From: Chrysomallon squamiferum
Taxonomy: Eukaryota; Mollusca; Gastropoda; Neomphalida; Peltospiridae
DNA: 64,000 nucleotides
Direction: 5' to 3'
NCBI GenBank assembly: GCA_012295275.1
Contig: CM022678.1
Coordinates: 6,466,059-6,530,058, forward strand
Part shown: positions 45,474 to 63,920 of the stretch, one piece after another
How the letters are laid out: each line of letters starts with the position of its first letter
Position numbering within the stretch: the first letter of the stretch is position 1
The notes under the pieces: generated by a model
Database searches by the model: none
What the model saw: the letters and a program-made list of their open reading frames with translations, nothing else
Told to the model about the DNA's origin: nothing
Program-made: the position numbers and the translations under genes

Positions 45474-45481
45474 TGACGTCA
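45474..45481. promoter_or_regulatory. CRE/ATF palindrome TGACGTCA
   Basis: Lies 17 bases beyond the stop codon of GST copy A, so within its transcribed 3' end or just past it. The extended palindrome reads AAATGACGTCATTT. Confidence 0.6.
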
Positions 45482-45497
45482 TTTCTTTAAATATCTC

Positions 45498-51856
<6,359 letters not shown>

Positions 51857-52100
51857 CGTTGTTTTCGCTCGCGCACACTGGTAAATGACGAGTTTGGTTT
51901 GTCACTGAACTGGCGAAGAAGTCCTGTTGTATCGCTGAGCATCCAGCCACTAAAGCTGTTGTCATACTTAGCAAATATTTGCTAACAATCCGCGCATGAT
52001 TGGTCTGTTCCGGACGCCAAACCGAATGATGCTTCGGCTAAGGAGGCCGTTCGTTTGTCGCTGTTTTTTTTTTGTTTTTTTTAATTTTTTATTATTTTAT
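51857..52100 (-). promoter_or_regulatory. Promoter-proximal region of GST copy A
   Basis: Raised GC content directly upstream of the ATG. I see no TATA box and no strict antioxidant response element here, unlike copy B. Confidence 0.45.
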
Positions 52101-52201
52101 TAGTTTTAATAAAGAAACTGATTCCATCGTTAAATTAACATATAGTAGATTAAACAGTCGTAATTTTTGTTTTAGCACTTATTTTATTTTATTTATTTAT
52201 A

Positions 52202-52247
<46 letters not shown>

Positions 52248-52720
52248 TTATTAATTTATTATTTTTAATTTCTGATTTCGACTCTTATTAAACAATATCA
52301 AAGGCGAAAATGAAGAATTAATTCGTCATAGTTCATACTTTATTAAAATCATAACCTATGTGTGTAATTATTATAAAACTTTTTCTTTGAAAATAAGAAC
52401 ATTTTATTTCATTATTTTATTCGTAACATCTAATGTTCTCTAATCGTTAATAAAAATGGTGATTATGTGAACGCACCTTTAGCGTTAACAGCAGATTCAT
52501 TGTCATCGATTACAGACGATTGGCGGGAAAAAAAAATCCATCCGCGATATTCTCTCGCTCTCGCTCGTTAATATGAAGAATGAGGTCGAAGTTCATTTTA
52601 TGACTGTGAATACATTTTATTTATTTATTCTATATCTGCACCATAATCTTTTGTTTTTAGAGAGTGGTTTAAAGTGAGAGGCTAATTAAAATACGTTTTT
52701 ACATTTTAAAACATGGGTGA

Positions 52721-52744
52721 AGGTTGTTGTTGTTGTTGTTGTTG

Positions 52745-52806
<62 letters not shown>
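52721..52806. repeat. (GTT)n-(ATT)n microsatellite
   Basis: Nine GTT followed by about 19 ATT trinucleotides. Confidence 0.96.
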
Positions 52807-53043
52807 TAGAGTAGCAGTATATTTCCGTTGATTTCTTCTCATTATTTTCGCTTTCACCATTAGTATTATTAGTTGAAGTTGTACCAATAGTAGTAGTAGT
52901 AGTAGTAGTAGTAATGGCAGTAGCACTAGAAGTAGACAACATCAGCAACAACAATAATAATGATGATTATGACAGTAACAATAATAATAAAAATAATAAT
53001 AATGAAAATAAATAAATAAATACTTGTAACTTTACACACAGCA

Positions 53044-53165
53044 TGACGTCACAGCTTTTCCCCCACCTGTTTATTAATCTATACTAAGTAAATATTATTT
53101 GAAATATCGTCAATAAATTACTCTCTTTCTTTACATTCTACTTCTCTGAAATACGTCTGACGTCA
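53044..53165. promoter_or_regulatory. Pair of CRE/ATF palindromes
   Basis: Perfect TGACGTCA at 53044-53051 and 53158-53165, 1.2-1.3 kb upstream of the GST copy A ATG. Confidence 0.6.
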
Positions 53166-53513
53166 TCGATTGTTACTGAAACTTCCACGTTAACTGTTTC
53201 CATAGAAGCAAGATCAATTTCAATTCAGTTTGTCAAAACATCCGCATAAATATATAAATTAAAGACATGTCTAAGCTAGCGTAGTTTTATTAATCATTTT
53301 GTAAATCATTAATTAATTTAAAGTTATTTTAATTTTTAGTACTGTGGTAATATTGTGCTAGAGGAGACAAGTTTAAAGAAGATTAATTATATCCTCATGA
53401 CAGATTGCATGTATTTAATATTACAACTCTTAAAAAAAAATTAAAAAAAATAAAAATAAATAAAAAATAAAAAAAGAATGATATAATTATAAAAAGATCT
53501 ATATATTATATTA

Positions 53514-53714
<201 letters not shown>

Positions 53715-54266
53715 ATGTATGTATGTATGTATGTATTTAACAGCTATTGATTCCAGGTGAATATACTTAATTCTGAAAAACATCCCTATCTCTTGAAGCT
53801 GTCTCGATAATTGATTGCGACTTTGCAGTAAAGAGCTTAGTCGTCACCAGTATACTGACTTTAATGACGTTCTTGATGAGTATCCTTTCATTCTAATCAT
53901 CTTCTCATTTCAGATCCAGATGAAATGAGTACTTAGTATCTAGCTCTAATGATCGTTAAATCAGGTGTGTTGACTGACAACAGGTAAAACAGTATTGGTT
54001 AACAGATAATTATATACACTTAGTAACATTAAAACGTTGAGAGGCCTTAACTACAAAGGTTCCTGTCAAGTTTGATTACCGGGTGGGGGTTATCATGGTT
54101 AAAGTTTATTTAGACGTGACTGCTGCTGATGATGATAATAGTAATAATGATGATGGTGATGATTAACATTACTGTAAAGATGGTTTGTATGTCTATAATG
54201 TGTATAAAAATATGTGGTTAAATATCTTTTCTCACTAGCAAATGATCCGTAGGGACAAGGCTTTGC

Positions 54267-54267
<1 letters not shown>

Positions 54268-54305
<38 letters not shown>

Positions 54306-54515
54306 TATAATCATCGTCATCATCGTCACCATCATCATACTACTACTACTGCTGCTGCTGCTGCTTCTGCTACTACTACTACTACTACTACTACTACTAG
54401 TACTACTACGACGACTACTACTACTACTACTACTACTACGACTACTACTACTAATACTACTACTACTAATAATACTACTACTACTACTAATAATAATAAA
54501 TAAATAAATAAATAA
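54268..54515. repeat. (ATA)n and (ACT)n microsatellites
   Basis: ATA run at 54268-54303, then ACT/CTG/ACG variants at 54338-54490 and AAAT tetramers to 54515. Confidence 0.95.
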
Positions 54516-54572
54516 ATATGTTTGAATGTATTATAGGGTGATCTAGTCGGAATTTTGCTAACTCCGATATTG

Positions 54573-54694
54573 TAACAATAGTATGACGTCATCGCAATTA
54601 AATCAAACAGAGGGGTTTAAATCAAATTATATAACAATAGTATGAATTCATCACAACAATTAAATCAACAGATGGGATTAAAATCAAATCATAT
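54573..54694. repeat. 59-bp two-copy duplication carrying a CRE palindrome
   Basis: Copy 1 (54573-54631) holds TGACGTCA at 54584. Copy 2 (54632-54694) holds TGAATTCA at the matching place (54643). The flanks TAACAATAGTATG and AAATCAAA are shared. Confidence 0.88.
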
Positions 54695-56274
54695 TTCATT
54701 AAAAAAATAAGGTGAGAATGTTTATGCTGTTACATTTGATTTGTTAAATGATGTTTTTCTTCTTTTCAAAATATCATATGCTGTTATTAATTTTATCTGA
54801 AAACGTAAATCATAAATTTTATATCATGTCCGTCCATTTTAACAGTATTGGTTTTTTTCCTTCTTTTTAAATAATAAATAAATAAATAAAAAATAAAAAT
54901 AACGTAAAATAATGATGATAATGATAAATAAAAGTTAAAAGTGAAATAAACAAACAAAATAACAAAGATGTGTTCATTTTTTTTTTTTTTTTTCTTGGTC
55001 AGTGCACCATTTTGGTTGCTAGTTGCCATGACAATCTGGATACAAAGTTACGATTGTCTTAAACTATACAAACACAGACAGAAATGATTAAATAGTTAGA
55101 ACTATCTCTTCTACGGCTTACACAAAGGGTGGGCCTCGGGGAAAATTATTACAAATTAGTTAATATAAATTTCTAGCATTGTGCAGAACATTAATATTTA
55201 ACAAATGTTCTGCCTTTTATTTATTATTATTTTTTATTTATTTTTCCTTCTTTTTTTTTCACAATCTCTTTCAAAATATTTTTTAAATGAGTGCATATTT
55301 CTCCTTTATTATTATTATTTTTTTAACGTATTAGCAACATTTTCTATTTATTCATAATGTAATGAAGTTTAATTTCGTTTCTTTTTTTTCCCCCAGTTTT
55401 GAATCTATGATACCCTGAATTTAAGGAAAGCTGCCCACACATTATGTACATAGACACATGAATGTAAGTACATTCAAAAATGATTTTTAATATGAAAATG
55501 AAGCATGAAAACATAAATAATACATTTTTTTAAATTATTATTATTATGCTTAAAATATTTTTCATTTAATGATTATTAAAAACAAATTTATTATTTTCCT
55601 TATTTATTTATTATTATTATTATTTTATTATTTTTTTAAATTAAAGGATATTTTGTTTTTATTGTTTAGGTTTTCTATTTCTTTTCTGTTTTATTTATTT
55701 TTTATCGTTAAACTGAGTATTTTTTTAAAACATATTTCAGTATTTAATTTGATGGTATTTCATTTGTTCTAAGTATTATAAAGAACAAAGATCTTGATCC
55801 AGAAATGTTCCGTGATATAAATAAATTAATAATGATTTAAAAATAATTTTGTTCGAGTTGTAAAAAAAATTATAAAAGTAATATAAAGAAACGATATATT
55901 ATAAAAATATTACTTTAATAATTAACAAATTATCAGTTAAATTGGAAAAAATACTTCATTTTTCTTGAAAATATTTTTTTTTTTGTGAAAATATATTTTT
56001 TCATTTTTCTTATTCCAGTTATAATGATTACCATTATTACAAACATATATATATATAAAAATAAATTTAAAGTGTATAATAAATCTGTTACATGCTTCGT
56101 GCCATTATATAAATTAGTTTGAAATAAAAAAAAAAAACTTCAGAAAGTTACGAATAAACATTAAACACATTATCAACGTCACCGCTTCAGAGTTCTTTCC
56201 CTTGAATCTTCACTCTCCTCCGTTTTTGATGTTTATTATTATCTTTTATTTTTATTTTTTCATTTGTTTAATGT

Positions 56275-56490
56275 TTAGATATCTTCCATCATTGCTGTGT
56301 TTCCTTTTGATTCTTTCCAGTGAGGTGGCCAAGTGGACTGAACGCTTGGGCGCGTCACGATCCTGTTGTAGTAAGCATCTATTGCAGGCCATTTCTCCAT
56401 CCTCAAACCCATGCGCTTGGAGATCGCCATGTATGGGAAGAAAACACAGTCGGCCATGGAGAATGAACTGCCAGCAATGTACGGTCCACC
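56275..56490 (-). CDS. GST copy B exon 6, terminal
   Basis: 71 codons and TAA. It starts GGPYIAGSSFSMADCVFFPY and contains AYYNRIVTRPSVQSTWPPHW. Several AATAAA signals lie within 50 bases after the stop on the minus strand. Confidence 0.95.
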   Translation of the reverse strand, partial: GGPYIAGSSFSMADCVFFPYMAISKRMGLRMEKWPAIDAYYNRIVTRPSVQSTWPPHWKESKGNTAMMEDI

Positions 56491-56759
56491 CTGTTTGAAA
56501 TTTAAATCATTATAAAAGTTGTTTTGCTGTTAAATAAGGCACTGTAAGCAGTGATCATTTATTCAAAAGTAAAATAAATAAATAAATAAATAAATAAATA
56601 CTACTACTACTACTTAATAATATTATTAAGAATAATAAAAAAATATATATGTATGTGTGTGTGTATGTATGTATGTATATAAAACCCTGTTGAAATTTAA
56701 ATCATTATAAAGTTATTTTGCTGATAAGTGACCTACAGTAAGCAAGCATCATAAATAAA

Positions 56760-56790
<31 letters not shown>

Positions 56791-57691
56791 TAATATATGT
56801 ATGTATGTATGTATGTATGTACATAAACCCTGTTGAAATTTAAATAATGTATAGATTATTATGCTGTTATTTTGCTGTTAAATAAACTAAAGTAAGCAAT
56901 AATCATTATTAAAACATAAAATTATATATATATATATATATGAATGTATGGTTTTGTTAAATAATGAATAAGAAACGTATAATAATAATTCATAATATGT
57001 GTCATTAATATTAATAATGATTAATGAGCAATATATAATTATGATAATTCATAACATAATTTATGTGTTATTAAAATAAATTTACATTTATTAAAATCAA
57101 GCAATGCATTTGTCTTCCGATAGAACTAAGCAAAATGTGGATAACCATTTCAAAAAGAAACTATAATTAATAAAACTGACACAAAATTAAATCTAAAAAT
57201 TCCATTTTGAAAGTTTAAAATGACTGATGTTTACCTTTTCAAGCTTGTTGTCCCAGACACCAAGTTCAGTTCTGCAAGTTTGGTATCTTTCCTGGAGGAC
57301 ACTCTACAAGAAAAAAATAACAAGTAAGTAAATAAATACAAGAATGAATGAATAATGCAAACAAATGATCTAAATACAAACATACTATATACATAAATGC
57401 ATGCATACATACATGCATACATAAAATAGAACAAATATAAATATAATTAAATAATAAAATAAAATAAAATAAAATAAATAAAAATAAAATAAATGTATTA
57501 GTACTAATACTATTAGGCAAACTAAAAGAATAAAAAGTAAATAAAATGATACAATAACAAAAATATAAATCTAAACAAATTAATCTAAGTAATTAAATTT
57601 TTTTATTAATAATAAATAAATACATAAATAAATCCTTTAAAACAAATGGAAATTATTAACAACAACATATTTGTTTTTTTTAAATTACTCA

Positions 57692-57761
<70 letters not shown>

Positions 57762-58990
57762 CACTGTAAATATTTTGTTCATTTGTGTGTAGGTAAATTA
57801 TTAAAATAAAACACAGACCTTGTCAATTTTCTCTTTTGGTGTGAACATCTTGTAGTGGATAACTCCATCCACTAAAGCTGAGTGCAGATTTGACAGCTAA
57901 AAAAAACAATGGCAATATAAATAAATAAACATACAGCAAACAAACAAACAAACAAACAAACAAACAAATAAATAAATAAATAAATAAATAATAAAAAGTT
58001 TTAATAACAATATTAATTTGTTTTAAAATAACAATAAATAAAAAAAACCCAAGATTACAATGATTTTGCTTTTAAAAAAAAATAATTAAAACAATTTTTG
58101 TTTAAAAAAAAAAAAGGACAAAAAAGTATTCAGCACGTTTATAGTAATACTAATAATACTATCAACTCAGATACACACATACAGACACAGACATATATTC
58201 AGCAATTTTGTCCTCATTTTTTTCTTCTAAATATATATTTATTTCTACAATAACATACATCTAGATATTTTCATGTCATAAATTTCTACTGAGACTTGGT
58301 CTGTTTTGAACTGTTCAGATCATGAAAGTTGGAATTATTTTAAACTTTTTATTTTCTCTCTTAACAACAAAAGTCAACACTGTGCTTCAGTGTGAATTTA
58401 ATTAATTCTATAGATATAAAATTACTAAAATAATAATATTTCTCCACTCACTTCATGAAATGTCTGGTAGACTTTAGCTCTTCCTTCTTTGTCATCTGGG
58501 AGCAGTTTTGTTCCATTCTTTGGGTAGGTTGTCTTAAAAATAGATAATTTAATAATTATAATAAATATAATGCAATTATGTCTAGGGATATTCATTTAAT
58601 AATAAACTTAGAGATAGATATAACAGTCAGAAATTAAAATTAAATTATATATGTTTTTTATTATTATTTTTTATGATATAATTTATATTCAAATTATAAA
58701 ACTAAAATTAAAATTAATATATTAATAAATAAAAAGTCATTTTCTAAACAAAAAAATATAAATTTAATTACAAGTTACTGCAGCAGGAATTTAAACAGGT
58801 ACACCTTAACAATTATAAGCATTCATCATTGGGTTTCCCCAGTGCTAAAAATAGATACTCACCTCCAAGTATTCAATGATGGCATGTGATTCATTGACAA
58901 CGATGTTGCCATCCCTGAAGGTTGGAACCTGAAAAATAATGTTTAATTATTACTTCTAAAATTTCCATGAAATTTTTGAAACAACAGAAT

Positions 58991-59062
<72 letters not shown>

Positions 59063-59598
59063 CCAAATATAAACGAAAGACAAAAATTCAAACTTCGAAT
59101 AAAAAGAAGATAAAAAAAAAAAAAAAAAAAAAGTGTACATACTTGATCAATCCACTGTTTTAAATTATGCTTCAGCTGCTTTCAATATTTTTATTTAATT
59201 TTATTATTATGATTATTTATTTTACTACTAAGCATTTAGAAAAAAAAAAAAGAAATAATAATAATAAAGAAATCGTATAAAATGCCACGGGTCGTGTTTG
59301 GTTTCTACAAATGCAGCCACATTTTTCTTCTCGAGTCTAAACAGTGGATTTTTTAAGGGGAAAAAAAAAAATAATCAAGGGAGGTAAATCCGGCAATTCT
59401 AGTACCAGTGACAGCTTAATTCAGGCCCTGGCTACAACACTCGTGATAAAAATGTCGCTAATTTTGCAAGCTAAAAATGACCTCTGCAATTTCATTTGAC
59501 TTGGCATTAGCTGGTTTGGAATAAATGGTAAAATGCACAGGAAAGCTATTTTATTATTCGAGTAATTTTAAATAACTTTTTAAGAAGTACATGTATTT

Positions 59599-59630
<32 letters not shown>

Positions 59631-60563
59631 ATTTTTTAATTACGACTCGATACATCTTGTAAAGTATAATTATAATACTGAATTAACTGGGTCCTTTTGA
59701 TATGCAAACTCTTACTTTGATTAACAGTTTTATCTGCTGAATCGAAAAACGTGAATAGTTCAAACTACGACTACAAGGCTGTTCACGTATTCGTCTTACG
59801 CGAAACCGAATACGTTTTGACAACAACGATAAAATGTCAGGAGATAATACTTTAAAGTAAAATAATAAATTAAAACAATTTTTTTGAAGTTTGAATCAAA
59901 AATAGAATAAAATAAAAAGTAATCTCACGATTAGAGATACATCATTTATTTTGGGGTTTTCTAGATAAAGCAATCTGAATGATTAATTAATGATAACAGC
60001 TGTTGAATCAATGAACAAATAACAAGAACTTAAATATTTTATCTTAACGTCTTAATTAAGGTGTACGTGTTGAAGACAACGTTGTCGTCGATAAAGAATA
60101 TATTAATTTACAAAGGTTGTAGAGCAGTCGTGTTGTTAATGTCCACTACGACTGAAAATAGGCCAAAACATCGATATCTCACAGATTTCATCAGATTATT
60201 TTTCCCACTCACTCAGATGAAATATGATGCAATTTAAAAAAAAAGAATGAGAAAAACATCGATACATTCTTTACATCGTTTCTGTTCAGTTTAATCTACA
60301 TCACTATCACAAAATAAATAAAAAAAATTACCGTAGCGACAAGCAACGAAGCACGTCGCACGAACTTGACCAACCGAACTATAAATACTGACCTGACCTC
60401 GTGGATTCAAGGCCATAACTTCCTCACTTTTGTGTTCTTTTTTCTGCATGGAGCACAGTTTGTTTTTGTAGCCGGTGAATCCTTTTTCCACCAGTGCTAT
60501 CATTGCCTTCCAGCAAGGGATGCTGCCTGAACCCCAGTACAAAAACATATTTTCTCCAGACAT
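56275..60563 (-). CDS. Rho-class glutathione S-transferase, copy B
   Basis: Same enzyme family as copy A. Six exons in transcript order: 60393-60563, 58863-58928, 58452-58532, 57819-57896, 57235-57303, 56275-56490; all phase 0, 226 codons. Exon sizes equal copy A's except for the last (216 versus 213 bp). Motifs: YWGSGSIPCW, cis-Pro at V58-P59, NESHAI (E70, S71), SFSMADCVFFPYMAI and RPSVQSTWPPHW, the last being the usual rho-class ending followed by a short extra tail. Identity to copy A is uneven: about 47 of 57 residues in exon 1 but only about 12 of 27 in exon 3. A TATAAAAG box and an antioxidant-response-like site lie upstream. Start chosen at MSGENMF because the frame above it has no ATG. 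Confidence 0.94.
56487..56915 (-). repeat. Three-copy repeat derived from the GST copy B exon 6 acceptor
   Basis: The real acceptor (gene strand ATTTAAATTTCAAACAG then GG) at about 56487 is followed on the plus strand by diverged copies at about 56680 and 56823. Each keeps ATTTAAATTTCAACAGGG and the adjoining 60-70 bases of intron, separated by AAAT and TATG tetramer runs. Confidence 0.85.
56916..57234 (-). other. GST copy B intron 5, upstream part
   Basis: Short (TA)n at 56925-56941 and AT-rich single-copy sequence. No exon seen. Confidence 0.8.
57235..57303 (-). CDS. GST copy B exon 5
   Basis: 23 codons: SVLQERYQTCRTELGVWDNK, then LEK. Donor GTAAAC. Confidence 0.94.
57304..57818 (-). other. 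GST copy B intron 4
   Basis: ATGC/TACA tetramers near 57400-57425, AAAT runs and (CT)n at 57693-57759. No exon seen. Confidence 0.85.
57693..57759. repeat. (CT)n microsatellite
   Basis: About 33 perfect CT dinucleotides. Confidence 0.97.
57819..57896 (-). CDS. GST copy B exon 4
   Basis: 26 codons: LSNLHSALVDGVIHYKMF, then TPKEKIDK. The donor is GTCTGT, weaker than the others. Confidence 0.93.
57897..58451 (-). other. GST copy B intron 3
   Basis: (CAAA)n then (TAAA)n at 57935-57990, otherwise AT-rich. No exon seen. Confidence 0.85.
58452..58532 (-). CDS. GST copy B exon 3
   Basis: 27 codons: TTYPKNGTKLLPDDKEGRA and on to TFHE. The acceptor reads CTATTTTTAAG, an unusual AAG ending. Confidence 0.92.
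58533..58862 (-). other. GST copy B intron 2
   Basis: AT-rich, no notable repeat. No exon seen. Confidence 0.85.
58863..58928 (-). CDS. GST copy B exon 2
   Basis: 22 codons: VPTFRDGNIVVNESHAI, then IEYLE. The residue after the E-S pair is His, where copy A has Asp. Confidence 0.95.
58929..60392 (-). other. GST copy B intron 1
   Basis: (TA)n at 58994-59060, poly-A at 59113-59133, (TTTA)n at 59600-59628. No exon seen. Confidence 0.8.
58994..59060. repeat. (TA)n microsatellite
   Basis: About 33 perfect TA dinucleotides. Confidence 0.97.
60393..60563 (-). CDS. GST copy B exon 1
   Basis: 57 codons, MSGENMFLYWGSGSIPCWK through EEVMALNPRGQ, then a GTCAGT donor. Confidence 0.95.
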
Positions 60564-60683
60564 GATGCTTTTGTTTCGAAACGTCACAACACTTCGTCGT
60601 CTGTTCACTGAATTAGTTCGTCTGCTGAGAACGTGCCTTTTACCGTTCAAGCTGTTTTGACTGGCTCGCCGGTTAGTTTCACC

Positions 60684-60691
60684 CTTTTATA
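60684..60691 (-). promoter_or_regulatory. TATA box of GST copy B
   Basis: The minus strand reads TATAAAAG, 121 bases upstream of the ATG, which would give a 5' UTR of about 90 bases. Confidence 0.6.
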
Positions 60692-60720
60692 TCGTTTGCT
60701 CGAAGCCTTGAAATATTTGT

Positions 60721-60730
60721 GCAGCGTCAT
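60721..60730 (-). promoter_or_regulatory. Antioxidant response-like element of GST copy B
   Basis: The minus strand reads ATGACGCTGC, a match to the RTGACnnnGC core bound by Nrf2/CncC-Maf dimers, 30 bases upstream of the TATA box. Such sites commonly drive GST genes. Confidence 0.5.
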
Positions 60731-61312
60731 AGCGGGTCTTTGTCCCGTGTAAACTAGAGAAGTTCTATTCTTAGCCCACGGTCGTATCTAGTCATGATTT
60801 TGAGGGCAGGGGTGAATAATGAGTAAACAAAATGAAGCATAACAACAATAAACAAATAGCGGGAGAGGGGATGGGAATAGGGTAGTAATAAAAAAAAGAA
60901 GAAAAGAAACGAGCGAACAAGTTAAAAATGAAACAATGCATTTTGATTAATATTGTTGTCATATTCATCATTATTACTACTACTTAACAACTGAAAGTTA
61001 TATTTTTCTACATATGTAAAATTATGCCATTTGCGGTTTTTTCGTTTCGTGTTGGTAATTATTCTAAAAACTATAGCTAAATCTTCCAGTTACATTAAAC
61101 ATGGAAAAGAAACCCACGCACTTTAAACTTGTTTGTGTGCTGTTTTCCTGTTTATGAACATTTTCTTAATTTAAATGATTATTTAATAAATAATATAATT
61201 ATGGTATTGTCGAGTACTGTGGGTGGCGATGAAAAAAAATGAAAGAAAGAAAGAAAAGAAAAGCCAGAATTCGTTTTTTAAAATTAGTGCTAAAATGTTG
61301 TTAGAAAAAATC

Positions 61313-61355
<43 letters not shown>

Positions 61356-62097
61356 AAACAAAAACAAAACCCAACAAAGTTAAAAAAAACAAACGCCCGA
61401 AATGAAGCATATACATGTGTTCACATACAAACAACAAATATTTACATACACTATCATAACATATAAGAAAATTAGTAAAATGACTGATAGTTTTGTTCTC
61501 TTTATGATTTTGTGATTGTAATTTAAAAACAACAACAACACAAAAAGAAGAAAAAAGGAACAACAAAACAAAAAAAGACATAAATAAAATAAAATAAATC
61601 CTAATTCACACACACACAAAACCCGTAAAAATAGACCGGTTCAAGGTGGAAAACTTTTTAACATGTCTTCCACGTCGAAACCAGAGTTTCAGTTAGGAGA
61701 TCTCTAATTTACTAACCTAATAAATATTTCAGTGATAAAAGAAAATGGCTTTTAAACGTCTTCGATATATACACACGTGAGTGTGAATGTGTGTGTCTGT
61801 ATGCTACATTAAAAGCTTGCATAATGGACCAAAAAGGACAGCTTAAATACACCTGAATATTTCAAACTGGAGCAACCGACAAACACACTCAGCAATTTTA
61901 TTGTTGTTATTAACAGATGTTTTTTTTTTTTTATATAGTAATGGCATAGTTGTTAGACGTAACTGAATGTATTTCAGTTTGAATTCTAGCGCTCTCGTCA
62001 TAATTATATCATGGATTTTATACCTAATTTCCACTCATGGAACTGAATGTAGTCAAAGTGACATGTACTGGAATATGAAACAAAATGTATAACAACA

Positions 62098-62098
62098 A

Positions 62099-62142
<44 letters not shown>

Positions 62143-62143
62143 G

Positions 62144-62177
<34 letters not shown>

Positions 62178-62203
62178 ATAATAATAATAATAATAATAAT
62201 AAA
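62098..62203. repeat. (ACT)n-(AAT)n microsatellite
   Basis: About 26 ACT trinucleotides with one ACG, followed by AAT repeats. Confidence 0.97.
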
Positions 62204-63264
62204 ATGTGAAATCATATATGAACCTACGCAAAACAGGCAGCCCCTAGAACCCTACCCTAGCTACACTTTTTTTTCTTCTACGTTTCACTATATTCAACAA
62301 AAAAGTTCCACATATTTCATCATAATGCTATTATTTATTATTTTATTCTTTTGAATTCTTTTCAAATGACTTAATGCAGAATCGATTTTTTTTTCTCTTT
62401 CCCATAGTTACAAATACAGCACGATTTCATAGTCACACTGACGTAGCAGTATTTTTCATAGCCGAATATTATCCACGTTTACATAGTCTTTGTTCGTGAA
62501 ATATGCATAGTCATCACTTGTCGACACAACGATGGAGGGATTTCGCGCACAGAAGAAAAAAAAAAAAAATGGATGGCGTACGTGACGATCGTAGCGTAGT
62601 AACATTGACCTTGATATTTAATAGTTTTTCATAGTTGTAATCAGCCCAATCACAGCTAAATTAGAAGACAGAACAAATGTTCGAAAACCAGGTTAATATA
62701 ATGTGAATTGTCTTGTAATTGGGGGGGGGATACAATAAATAAATAAATAGAAAAAATAATAATAAAAATAAACAACAACAACAACAATAATAGTAAATAA
62801 TTACAATTTTGGAACAATAAAATGAAATACTTGAATCTGAGTAAGTTCAAAAATTATTCAAATGATCGTTTTATCAATGGCTAGTTGCTGTTCGCACGCA
62901 CACACACACACACACACACATCCGCACACACATATACACTGACCTCCCCCAGACACACACATACACACATATTTATGTTGCATAATTGTAATATATCGAT
63001 ACATTTTTTTTTATTACCGTGTGCATATATTTTTTTTATTAGTCATTTTGTCAGTTTTAGTATATATTACATTTAAATAAGCAAAATATCTCTTAATTTC
63101 ATCGTATTTATTTATTTCATATATGTTTTCCATTTTGTGACAGATGTATAACAAAAAAGAAAACAAAAAACAAAAAAAAACATGTTACAGCTGTAGAAAA
63201 ATGTGACGATATTATATATGAGAGAAAAGAAACCAAAAAGTGAAAAAACAAAGACCTATACAAA

Positions 63265-63549
63265 TTATTTTGCAACAAAACTCTTTACTGTATTAGGGTA
63301 TATTCGTATCTGCGTATATCTTTGTGTATTTGCATGACCTAACTGCACCGCAAAGTTCATTTCTGATGTAACACGGGCACGTTTAGAAAAACCTATTTCA
63401 TAGTCTCTGTTACTGACATAAACTCGACCAGCGTTAGCAGTCTCGTGCAAAACGGCGCCAATCAATGATCTACTTGGATTTGGTAAAAAATAGTTCGCAC
63501 AGTCGTCTTCAGTCGAGTCACGTATATCACGTTTTAACAAAAAGGACCA
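63265..63549 (-). CDS. Unassigned ORF of about 94 codons
   Basis: Open from an ATG at 63549 to TAA at 63265. The sequence is of normal complexity, unlike most open frames in the window, with segments such as STEDDCANYFLPNPSRSL and ARVTSEMNFAVQLGH. I do not recognise the family. No splice sites, TATA box or poly-A signal decide whether it is a gene, part of an exon, or chance. Confidence 0.25.
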   Translation of the reverse strand, partial: WSFLLKRDIRDSTEDDCANYFLPNPSRSLIGAVLHETANAGRVYVSNRDYEIGFSKRARVTSEMNFAVQLGHANTQRYTQIRIYPNTVKSFVAK

Positions 63550-63808
63550 TTAAAAAAAAAAAAAAAAAATACAGAAAAATACAGCTGTTCGTCTATATGT
63601 TTGGCTAAATTTTTACCGTATTTATTTGCATGTAACGATGTTTACATTATTATGCATGAACTAAATAATAATAATAATTATAAATATATATATATTTTCA
63701 AGAAAAACAAATAAATAAATAAATAAATATTTACATCACATTTGGCGAAATCGTAAGTACTGATAAACTACATAAATGATGAACTGTCATTAATCTTTGC
63801 TATTGACG

Positions 63809-63816
63809 TGACGTCA
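63809..63816. promoter_or_regulatory. CRE/ATF palindrome TGACGTCA
   Basis: Perfect copy inside TTGACGTGACGTCATT, with another half-site (TTACGTCAAT) just downstream, 48 bases before an ATG at 63864. Confidence 0.6.
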
Positions 63817-63889
63817 TTCTTTTGTTACGTCAATCGGAGCGTTACTAGCCACTCCGTCCAACAATGGATCCAAATCAAGATGAGTATTT

Positions 63890-63920
<31 letters not shown>

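Larger units (their letters stand above)
42351..45497. other. Intergenic region between the 3' ends of NKAIN and GST copy A
   Basis: It contains four of the window's ten TGACGTCA palindromes, (TTA)n at 43288-43337, a more GC-rich patch at about 43740-44230 of unknown nature, the pentanucleotide tract at 44381-44570, and (ATA)n at 45096-45163. The frame at 43827-44048 is not convincing. Confidence 0.6.

Noticed and set aside
60564-60650. Arg-rich 29-codon N-terminal extension of GST copy B, possibly a targeting peptide
   Set aside because: The frame is open but begins at TTG with no ATG above MSGENMF, and it covers the 5' UTR expected from the TATA box at 60684.
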